Shown here piece after piece: positions 24,634 to 35,577 of a DNA stretch of 64,000 nt. A program made the translations under genes and the position numbers. The notes under the pieces are model-generated. The model searched no databases. It was given only the letters and a program-made list of their open reading frames with translations, and was not told where the DNA came from. The stretch lies in contig JANUWF010002061.1 of the NCBI GenBank assembly GCA_026120185.1, positions 1,178,001 to 1,242,000 on the forward strand, given 5' to 3'. The stretch comes from Voacanga thouarsii. Taxonomy: Eukaryota > Streptophyta > Magnoliopsida > Gentianales > Apocynaceae. Numbering within the stretch: the stretch's first letter is position 1; each line of letters begins with the position of its first letter.

Positions 24634-27600
24634 TTAGCTCCCTCACAAAAGATGGTAATTGTTAATTCCAAATCTCTTCTGTCTGAATAATTATTTCCAT
24701 TTTGAAGGCTATTTCAGATCGATTCATTTTCAGAATTGGGGAGAAAGCGACAACTAATGAAACAAACCGTCCATTTCTTTAGGTTTCCAGAAAGGAATAT
24801 AGGCAGGCACACGAACTGTTAGTTAAAGCCTTAGCCATCTAAGCTCAGGACCACCTGACAGCCCTTAGCGAGTTTTTACTGATTTCTCTACTTTTAATAA
24901 GAAGCCCTAGACCCTGATGAGGAAAACCCTAAAAGCCATAGCCAAACGTCGGGGATTGAACCATATCAATCATGGGATCCCCCGAAAAAACTTCCTGGGA
25001 GAATAGTTCATCAATCCCCAGTGCATATATAAATATATACTAGAGCTGCTCCAGTGATTTAACACACAGATACACACACTCTCTCTCCGTTTCTCTCTCT
25101 CTCATATCATGCAAAACACTGTATATATAATTTCCTAATTGAATATCTTTGCTTAAACATTTGCTTTTCCTTGTTTTTTGCTCTTTTGGGATTTGGCACG
25201 ATTTTGTGCTCCCCATGGATGGCCATGTGACCTTTCAGACTTGGTGATTTTTATAAAAATTGGAGGTGCAATTTGACGCAAACAAATTCTCGAATGCTGT
25301 CTTCTACCCATTCTTCAAATTTTGGAATCTCTTCCCCAACTGCCAAAGTCATCATAGTGGAAAATAATATATGATCAGCTAGCTTGTCCTTTGTTTTCAC
25401 GACCCAAACGACAACGACGATGACGAGGAGCTCTTTTCTTCCTCCCGTATGCAGAATTAGCCGCAAGCTTTTAGTCCCAAACGGGAAATAGTTGAAGCTT
25501 TTCAGAATCTGTATATACGTAGCTGACAATTCTCCTTTATATCCTCTTCTGTCTTTCCAAAAAATGTTACAATTCGATTGTCTTCCCTTTACTAGTGAAT
25601 GACCCACATCCAAGGACGTCCCCTCCATCCCTAAAATATTCATTAAAGATAACGACAGCACGTCCATAGAATCGAAAGACTCTTTTGGTGCCTGAGAGAT
25701 TTGAATTTGACGGAGAATATGTAGGATAGTATCCATTTATCTTGCCACTGAGTGCTTCTTCCTAAATAAGATAGTCATTTAAGGTTATGTCCATTATGGA
25801 GGGAACATATTAGGAATTAGCAAGCCAGAAAATACATACTACAATACTATGCTTTGTCCCTCGAGATTACCATTAACTACTACTGTTTCATAAATTGCAG
25901 ACACGGAAAACTTGTCTGCCTTCCATTCTTTTATTGTCCCCTCCACCCCCACCCCCACCCCAAAGAGCATCTTCCCATGCATGGCGCTATTAGTTGGCTG
26001 CTAAAGCGTCTCCCGACCTTTCTGAACTTTCATTTGATTCATTCTCAAGTTCTTAAGCTGTTGATCAAGTCCTCCAAATCCGTTATATCATTATTGGTAA
26101 TTGATTGTCTACAAAAAGTCTGTAGCCTTGGAATCATATAGAAAACATGCAATCACACATGACATCTCCTACATATATATAAAATATACTGCACTTTTGA
26201 GATTTTAATGATTTGTGGATCATATGCTGTAGGACTAGCTAGTTCCCATTTGCATCATCAAAGTGGCATTGCAACATGAAATCAAATCAAGTACTGGATT
26301 TAAGCAAATATGGTATGCCATTACAAAGCTCTATCCTAGAGTTTCCTAACTATATAGCCAGCCAGACACCTCTTCACCCCTCCAATGTATGTCTCTAAAT
26401 ATAGTACAAGTTTCTTTCCACACAAGTTTTATCTCATAAGTCTAGTAAAAGAATCCTTGTAATTCTATCCATCCGCCAATCTTCAGTACAGCCTAACTTG
26501 TGCTATCTTTCTATATATTTTCTTGAATTTTCTTCCTTGCTGATTTAATTTGGTGAAAAAATTCTCTCTCCAATTATGCCTCCATTTTCAGTTAGACAAA
26601 ATGATTAGTTGGGCTGATTTCAAATTCACCCCAAAACAACTATTTCTGTCATGAACCCCACGTCATTGCTTTTCGTAGGATTCCTAATTTTGAAGAAAAT
26701 ATTTATATTAATTACGAGTACTACAGAGAAAAATGAACATAAAAAGCATTTCATTATTACTTTATTAGAATGGTGCACCTAAAACTGTTGATTCTATTAT
26801 ATATATGCATTGATTTACACCACTTAAATCTTTTTTCCTACTTTTAGAGGAAAGAATCTATAAATTGAATCCTAATTCACCTTAAACAACAAGTCAAGCA
26901 TTAAATTATTAAATTCATAATTCAATTGCCTTGATTCCTTTTATGGCAAGTGAGCATAATGTGCTTTTTGTGCGAAAATAGAACTATATATTTTAGCATT
27001 AATTAAGAGTTATCCTTCAGTAATAAAAGTATAGGATGCAAAGCACATGAAGGTACTATTGGAAGAGCTGGAAAACCAAAGTAATTGTACACACACACAC
27101 ACACACACATTCACATGGCATTAGAAATTAAGGGAAATAAAGTAGAAGAATCTAACTAATTTGCTTTTTGTTTTAAAAAAGGAAAAATAAAAAAGGAGTC
27201 CCAAAATTTCTGAAAATTCAATGAGTTGAAAAGATATAAAGAAACATAAAAATTTTGGAAATCTTGAATTTGAAATATCAAAAGAAACTAAAAATTGCTA
27301 TCAGTAGGTTGATGTTTAAAAAGCACACATTAGAGATCAAAGAAAAAAAGGCATATACATTGGGATGTTATTGATTAACTAGGCAGCTTATTTGTGACTT
27401 ACATATATCTGATTTTTATGGATATGTATTTTAAAATTTTATATTTTTTAGAATGTATAACATATCATGCATGTTTTACAAGTTTTTAATATTATGGTAC
27501 TTGAAAACCAGGTTTACCAAGTATTTTCCTATTTTGTATAGGTATAAATAATAGCATTCGATCATGGTGTGGCACGATGGCACAAGGGGAAAAAAAATTA

Positions 27601-28633
27601 TAGCTAGAAACTTGGAGAGTTAAGCAATCTATAGGCTGTGGCAATTAGATAGCAATTCCATTGGTTAACAAAACAAAAGTCCTGAATTCTACTTAAATTT
27701 CCTCATCTAATAAATATTTTTAAAAAAAATCCAAGTTAATTTCTTCATTCCTTGAAACTCATTTTCCAGCTTACCACTTCTTAGTTTCTTCTTAGGGACA
27801 GTGTTCGCGTCAAACTGAATTAGTTAAGTGCTGGAGTAGGAAAATTCGATGTAGATGTAACACTTCTGCCACCCCGGGGTGGTGGGGGGGGGGGGAGCGC
27901 GGTGGTGGTTGATATATATATCTATATATCTTAGTTATATATATATAGAAGAAACATAATTACAAAATCTATACTACACTCTGTATATAGTTTAGTACAC
28001 CTCTAAATCTTCTAATATATTATCTAATTTATTTTTTGAACACCAATAACAATATAATGCAGGTCTACTTGTTTAGCCCTCTAAAAATCTCTCCCTTGGT
28101 GCTTAGTTCACATGTACAATAATGTTGTAATTGGTTTAGTAGAGAATGAACTAGATGATTTATTAGAAGATTTTGAGTGGTTATGGCACTTAATAATCTT
28201 ATTTTTAGTTTGAAAATATAATTATATAACTTCTCTAGTTTCCTATTTTTTGGTATTATATGAAATACAATAAAATTTGGAAATTTTTTTGATATATTTG
28301 TAGCCCTAGCATAATGCCTATTTTAGTATCACTAGATTCACAAGTGCTTTATCTCTCATCTCTTGTTGTGACTTTTTGTTCTTTGTGAATAAGCCTATAA
28401 ATGTGATTAGATGTGACTTAAAAATATGCTCAACTATATATTAACCAAAAGCTCTATGGTCAAAATGAGCATGCTAAAGTGGCTGTGGGACAAACCAAAA
28501 TAGGAGAGATGAAGAAATTTTTATGGAGGGAGATATATAGCTATAGGCCGGAGGCCTATATGAGATAAAAATGAAAGGGAAAATTGGTTCAATAAATATC
28601 CATAATCATTGAATCAATCGTACCAAAGCTCAT

Positions 28634-28674
<41 letters not shown>

Positions 28675-29201
28675 TCAATTAAATTACCACAGGTAATATA
28701 TGTATACTGCCTCTTAATTAATAGGTTGAGAGTTACATTTCTATTAAATACTTAAATTTATCAATCATGTAATCTCAACCAATAGTATCAGTAGTTCATA
28801 TATTCATCTCTATAAGGCGAGCTAGTCAACTATGTCTTCCAAGAAGGAAAAGGGATTCCTGCTGCCAGCTTCATGGGGTAATATTAAGCTTTAGTTGTAC
28901 CTATACCCTAGTTGAGTTGAAATCATAGACTTGATCCCTTGGTGATTTCTTGACATAGTTGATCTTTATTATGTTTCCATAGATTATTTCCTGGCCCATC
29001 CATCTTTATATTTCCTTTTCTTCTCTAGTTCTTGCTGCTCATTTTGTGAATTTACATTACATCATTAATCTAAATGCTGTTGGATAAATGAGTTTAGTAG
29101 TATCTGCGTATCAGAAGAAAGAGCTATGTATATTTAGCTTCAATATGTTAGATATAAACTATATGGATTTCGATTTTTAATATGCTACTAAGGCTTGATA
29201 A

Positions 29202-29233
<32 letters not shown>

Positions 29234-32080
29234 TAAGTAGTGAAAATGAACAAAGCAAATTGTAGCTATATATAGTTTGTTGGCTATGCATCAAAGACAT
29301 CAAATACAATCCATCACTTCTCCTACGATCAAAATAAGTAGAGTATATGGTTTTGAAAGTCCTGTTCCATTGTCCCACACAACATTGAGATTCTGCAAAT
29401 GATTCTTGTTTTGCCTTGAAAATGCCTATTGGAAACTTAAAATGTTAATCAGTTTTATATAATGGATTTCTAATATTATGCATTTGAGGCAATAGAGAGG
29501 AAAAAAGAAAGAGAAAAGAAATATTGATGAAAATTTTGTTTGCCCTCTTACTGATGAAAATTTTACGTTTCAATGAATATGTCTACAGGAGGGACTCATC
29601 AGACAGCAGTTGAGCAGATGATAAAGATTGATATATTTTCTCTGTTCTGAGAACTTTGATTATGTCTTTGAATAGTCAGTATAAGAGCTAGCTAGAATCT
29701 AGTTTTAGCTGGATACAAGGATATGTAATTTAGTACTTAGTTCAAGCAACAGAATATCATGAGTTGAGCTCCATAGAAGAGCATGAAATTTCTGTCTCTA
29801 ATACTAGGAGGAAGAGAAGGATTTGCCTCTTTCTGCATTGTAAATTAAACCTATAAGCTGCTGTACTTGATATGCCGATTCCAGAATTCAGACTTGAAAA
29901 TTTTCATTCACATCCGCGCTTTCTTATAGTAGCAAATCTTTCACAAGGCATTTTAGGCTTATGTGCAGATGCATTCTCCAGCGAATGCATTGAAATTTTT
30001 CTCATATAATTAGTTTTAATTGACTATGATTTTCTTCTCGATGCATGAAATTGTGATCGGTTGATGCAAAATATCTTGGGTTAGAAACTTAAGAAATTTG
30101 CATATGGGTTCCAAAGGGACTGTAAAACCCGTGAAAGAAACCAAAAGATTAGGTTTGGTTAGGTAAAGATTGTGCATCTCAGTGGAGACCCAAGACTAAT
30201 GATTCCAAAGTTTTCTGAGAGATCTGATTTGCTTTGAAGAGGGAACATGCAGAGTGGAGAGCGTTCATGGAGGACATGCACACACAGTTCTGCAATTTAT
30301 GAAAATCTCATAATTTCGATCTTGTGAGCTCTGACATATTCACCACCACAAATTGAGAAGTATTTGTTTGAGTAAATTATACTAAACTCTCTCGAGTTTT
30401 TTGTATTTATTTGCAACTCTTATATTTAGTCAATTACTTTTTCAGTTTAAAGTTGAAAAGATTTTTTTTTTTTAAAAGAGATTTTGTTTTAATCACAAAG
30501 ATATGTCTAACGGGCCTAGCATGCCAAGTTTAACACGGTTATATTATAATTTGTGAATAATTTTTTTATTTTTTTCAAGAAAATTATTCATCAACAATCA
30601 TAATAAGAGGAAAATTAACCATGAATATAGTATTTGATAAAGAAAGTGGAGGCTAACTGACATTTCACTGAAAGCAACAGTACAGAGATCCGTGAAGATG
30701 GGGTGGTTGGCATAACAACAAAGATATCCGGTTAGGCCGGAGTCTGGGGGCTGGACAACTCGACAACATTTTGTGGACCATTTAACCGGATCCCATAAAA
30801 TATTATTATTATTTTTTAAATTATGCATTTGTTGTGAAGATCTACACCTATTTTTTCTTTTTCTTTTTTTCTTTTTATTTGTGTGGATGGGGGTGGAGGT
30901 GGTTGCAGTTTTCTTGTTTTATCTTTAATTAATGCTTCTCAAGATAAAAGGTGCTTTCTCAGCAATTTATTTTTTATACGCTGCAAAATAGAAATTATAG
31001 ATTACATAATGTACATTTTTTTATTAAAAAATCCAATAAATTACCCTCTCCACATGTTTTCCAAGGTATTTTTGGCTCTCAAAATAGCGGGTGAAGTTAG
31101 CCCAGAGTCCCGCTTGTTTGCCGAAATATTTTGGTTTTCAATAAAAGAGTCGCTACTTTTCACAAGAAAAGGACAATTTCTTTCCGCAGACCATTTGTAT
31201 TAGTAACTCCCGAACCAAGCAAATCAACAGTCACACACGTCTTCGGCAAATGTAGTTACATTGGAGCTCAACCAAGTCTTGGACTGGACTATTCTTCACA
31301 TGTAGGCATGAAGCAGGCTGGCTAAGGCTCCTGACAATCCCACGGCAGAACATGGATTCCTGGGTTAAAACCGACGCTAAAGGTAGAAACCCCCATATTT
31401 TTGCGCTCGCAAGGGGCAGTTTCCCATTCCTTTCCCCTCTTAGATGAGCATAAACATTTCTGGGCATAGAAACACGATAAAGATCAGTTCCAGTTCAAAA
31501 TTTCTAGCGCAGAGATACACCCCTGGGGTGAGATTGCATGTCCACGTATCAGGGGAAAAAAAATGTCTCTCAAGCCGTCAGGATCAAAAGAATAATAAAA
31601 TAGGCCAAGTAATTGCACAATGGAACAGGTTTTGATCGTTCACTGCAGTAAATAAGAGTAAACGAAAGCAGATTACAAGGCAGGAGAATTCTTCTAATTC
31701 TAAACAGGCCTTCCAAGTTATTTTCAAGGTTAAATTTAGAAAAAGTAACTACAAAATGACCAACTTGTCCAGCCGTTAAACAAGGTCACCAAGGCCAAAT
31801 ACTAAGGTATGACCTTTGTCCTAACCATAAAAGTTAAAATTCCCTTTTTTTTTTTTTTTAAAGAAGAAATAAAGATAATAGTAATCCTCATTCCAAAATA
31901 CTTAACACAAAAGAACCGAGGATGATAGTAATGTCTACAACTCACTAAACATGTGGCACATCTATGGATGATAATCCAGCGAATTACTCTCTCTCCCCAA
32001 CATAACGGGAACCATATGTACTTGGGGATGAGCTACATAGCCGTTCCACATAGGACCGCCATTATGTCCGCCTCAAATAG
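24634..32080. other. Seven-kilobase gene-free region after LSH, with microsatellites
   Basis: No supported gene. The first 200 bp are probably the LSH 3' UTR. At 25027-25110 a TATATAAATATATA box precedes a CT-rich leader, as in a plant promoter, but no protein follows. Open frame 25251-25736 (-, 161 codons) has no recognisable domain. Microsatellites: (AC)10 at 27089-27109, poly-G at 27884-27895, (AT)(GT) at 28634-28674, (AC)(AT) at 29202-29233. From 31040 to 31640 the base composition is richer in G+C than around it, without a readable product; part may be 3' UTR of the trihelix gene. Confidence 0.5.
28634..28674. repeat. Compound (AT)n(GT)n microsatellite
   Basis: About ten AT units run directly into about ten GT units. 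It is a typical hypervariable plant microsatellite in gene-free DNA. Confidence 0.9.
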
Positions 32081-35000
32081 CTAGCTATATATATCTGCAG
32101 AACGCAATACGAAAATGCCTGTAAGCTCAGTATTCGATTGAAGTTAAAACAAGGAAAAAGAAAGATGATTGGAGATGCATGCCAACATGCAAAGCAATAA
32201 CCATAAAACTTGTGACAGTACAGCTAAAAAGCTAATTGTAAGCACACACTTTTAGTACTCAAATGAGGAACTAATCAGCATATTTCCCACCCAAAGATAG
32301 GCAAATAATGAAGAGATTCATGAATCCCAACAAACAGAAAAAGCTGACAAAAAACACTTGCCCATCGTTCTAATGAAAATATGCGAAGAAACAATCACAA
32401 CATATTTTTCTCACATAAAGAACATCTTAGTTGAGGCAAACCAGCATCAGCCACAACCATATATCCATAGGGGATTGGGTGGGGTACAACAACACCACCA
32501 CCATCTTCAGAGCATGATTGTCCAATACATTACCAACCCCTACGTCATCCATGCAACGGAGTTGCCCAAACATGCAAGGCAAAATACAGAGTTGATCCCT
32601 GAAGAACCCCCCACACAAAAAAAAAAAAAAAAAAAAAACCCAACAAAAAACACCCCCAAACAACATACACTCACGATAACTTTATTCTACCCACCCACAC
32701 ACAGCTTAATCAAACCTTTTGTCCATTCTGAACTCCAAAATGATGAGTTCAGAACAGCAAACAACTAAAAGGACCACAGAATACCAAAAAACACAAGCAC
32801 TTGAGCATGTAACCGAAAAGACAAAAGCTAAGACAAAATGAAATGAGAGAAAAAGTCCATCAAAGAGCATGTGACAAAAATCAATCTGAATAGCACACCA
32901 TCTAGCACATGATATCTATAACTCTACAGAGAGTACGAGGACAGTTAAAATGGGTTGCTACACAGGATAGGCAGGGAAAAGCTAGCCCAAAAGAACCAAC
33001 ATTGATGAGAAATTATCTTCTCACAATAAGAACATTGTGGTTTTCACTGGCATTCGAATTTTTCTTTGATCTATAAATCAGAAAAGAGTTCAAAACCAAT
33101 ATTACTCATGCAAATGAAATGGGTACATTTCTTTTTTCCATGTTGCCATACTTCACATAATATGCAGGACAAACAAATTGTAAAACCAGTCTATGGCTTG
33201 TTATATTTTCTAAACTGATGTTAAGAAGAATATATTTACTCAATTTAATTTTCAGATCTTGTCTCACAACTTGCAATAGTTTATAAAAACAATTCAACTC
33301 ATCCGCAGAAGTTAATTCAATATCTCAAAGAGATATGGTCGAAAAGATTGTCAAACAGATGAAAGAGCCAAAAGTCTTAGGAAGGCAGTACATTCTCAAA
33401 ACACACATTTCAAACAGAAACATCAACTTCCAGAGCACAACATTACCCTTTCCTTTATTCTCACCCTCCATACATCCAATCCAAATCTAGAAATTCCAAT
33501 CACTACCACAAATTTAAGAGATTAAAAATAGCAAAACTGCACATTCCATGAAAACACAACCATGAATTACAAAAACCCCATACATTCACAGCGAGGAACA
33601 AGAAACACAAAAGCTTCTTGATCTCAGGCTCCTTTCAGTTATCTGGTACAGGCTAAGCAGGTGACTGGGCATTTAGGAGCTTAGGTCCCACCAAATACGA
33701 TTTATCAAGTATATCCACACACAACAAGGAAGAGGAAGGAGGCTAACAAGTTAACACGTAAGCATATCTAATCAACAAACACTAACATCTGCAAAAACAA
33801 CAACAGCAGCAAACTAAGTCTTAATCTCACGTAACTTGGGATCGGCTACATGAATCAACGTCAGGCAACGTGTGGTCATCCATATGAATCCTCTCACGCC
33901 ACTTTCTTCTATCGAATACCATACTCTCATCCAAATTTAACAAAGATATATCTCTCCTAATCACTTCTATCCAAGTCGTTTTAGGCCTACTTCTACCTCT
34001 GTCTAACCTATTCTGCCTCACTCTCTCCATTGTCCTAACAAGAGCATCCCTCGGTCTTCTCTGAACATGTCCAAACCAACGCAGGCGATTTTTTCTCGTT
34101 TTTTCCTCAATAGATGCCACACCCACCTTTTCCCTAATGGTCTCATTTCTGACTTTATCCTTTCTAGTATATCCACACATCCACTGTAACATACGCATCT
34201 CGGCAACCAACATCTTCTAAAAATTAAAGAAAATTAGATAACTGCTGGAACCAGGCAATGTCAAAGGATTATGTAATAGTTCAATAACACAAAATCTGGC
34301 AAGCAGGTACTGCAATCACATCATCTCTAGCATCCGACCACATGCATTTCATTTCCGAACTTCAAAACCCCCAATACAGCAAAGAAAAATAGAATTGCAG
34401 GAATCATTTATAATTTCAGCTCAAACTTTGAAAAAGCATTACTAAAACCCTAACAATTGCTAAAGAAAAGACAGTGTGGACCATATATTGTAACATTCAA
34501 TTAGAAAGCAGTACTATTTTAAACTTATACTCGTATGAAATGCATCTTCAAATAAACAAGTTCCCAAATTTAATCAACCATGATTGTATAAGGATTCAAA
34601 AATAAAGTTCATTAAACAAGAATTTTTCACAGTTGAAAAGAGAATGTCACAATATCATAATGAATTTTTATACCATCTGATCCAGATCGTTTAGCCTGCT
34701 TAAGTTTCTCAAGCTGCACTTGGGTATCCATAAACAATTGCATCCTCTGGACCTCCAAATCCTTGGTGAATTGCATCCTCTGCTTCTCTAACTCCACCAT
34801 CTGCCTCTGCTTCATATTCTCCACTCTCTCATAGATTTCCCCAAACCTCTCAATAGCCTTTGCCAACCTCCTCATTCCCTCCTCCTCAGCTGTTCCCTCA
34901 TCTCTCTCCTCAACCTCCTCCTCCTCTTCCTCCTCGGAACCTGCTTCACCGTCCTCATCTTCCTCGGCATCTTCCTCGGCCGCAGCTGCAGCAGCAGCCA

Positions 35001-35577
35001 CAGCCGAATAATTCTTCCTAAAATATGAATCGTCCACAGCCGAAAACTGCCGCTTCTGCGGTAACACCACCGGTTCTACAGTAACCGCTGGCGGTGGCAG
35101 CAGCTGTGGCTTTTTATACAACGGAATTCCCATCGGCGGCAAAGGCAGAGATAACGGAGACTGAGATGAAGAATTCATCAAAGGCATTAGCTTTTGCGGC
35201 TGACTTTTTGCATTCGACCCGATCAAAGAATCCAGGCGGGCGAAGAACGGCCATGACGACGTTAGGGTTCCGTTAGACTCAGCAATTTTAGCTTTTTCAA
35301 TTTTGTACTTTTTCTTCAAAGTATCAATACGATTCTTACACTGAACATCAGTACGACGAGTCTTCTTAGTGTGGCCGTGAAGAGCGTTCACGGCGTCGGC
35401 GACCTCCTGCCAGTCCTTCTGACGGAGATTACCCCGATTAAGCTCCACATACCGGCTTCCCCAAGCATCAACAAGCGTCGATGTGGCCTCTTCACTCCAA
35501 CAATCTTCACGGAACGGCAACGGACGCGTCGGCGGCGTCTGCAACTGAGGCGCCGACGAATCGTTAACCTCCCCCAT
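32081..35577 (-). CDS. Trihelix transcription factor (ASIL/SIP1 type), two coding exons, 305 aa
   Basis: Exon 1 (35577-34674) carries a GT1-type trihelix DNA-binding domain at about residues 25-100: REDCWSEEATSTLVDAWGSR, NLRQKDWQEVADAVNALHG, RTDVQCKNRIDTLKKKYKIE. Then come a Pro/Ser-rich linker, an alanine run, a long acidic stretch (residues about 200-235) and a coiled coil (MRRLAKAIERFGEIYERVEN onwards). The exon ends KRSGSD-G with donor GT at 34673-34672. The ASIL/6b-interacting (SIP1) group ends in DIYS. An acceptor TTCTGCAG at 32095 is followed by a 14-nt coding piece that completes Asp-Ile-Tyr-Ser and a TAG (32094-32081) in the right phase. The intron is 2,579 bp and holds an RTE LINE fragment. 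Members repress seed-maturation and defence genes in the nucleus. If the second exon is wrong, read-through would add about 15 odd residues. Confidence 0.88.
32617..32638. repeat. Poly-A tract in the trihelix intron
   Basis: About 20 consecutive A residues in a C/A-rich stretch. On the transcribed minus strand this is a T-run within the intron. Confidence 0.85.
33785..34213 (-). mobile_element. 5'-truncated RTE-clade LINE, 3' end, inside the trihelix intron
   Basis: The minus-strand frame 34213-33827 reads AEMRMLQWMCGYTRKDKVRN, IREKVGVASIEEKTRKNRLR, WFGHVQRRP and TTWIEVIRRDISLLNL, the typical C-terminal end of plant RTE/BovB-like reverse transcriptases. Its 3' end runs into GTTTGCTGCTGTTGTTGTTT near 33800-33815, the short TTG-type tail of RTE elements. 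The endonuclease and most of the RT domain are missing. It lies in the same orientation as the host gene and does not interrupt coding sequence. Confidence 0.85.

Noticed and set aside
32358..32768. 136-codon plus-strand frame with His and Lys runs
   Set aside because: It lies antisense in the trihelix intron, contains the poly-A tract and shows no domain.
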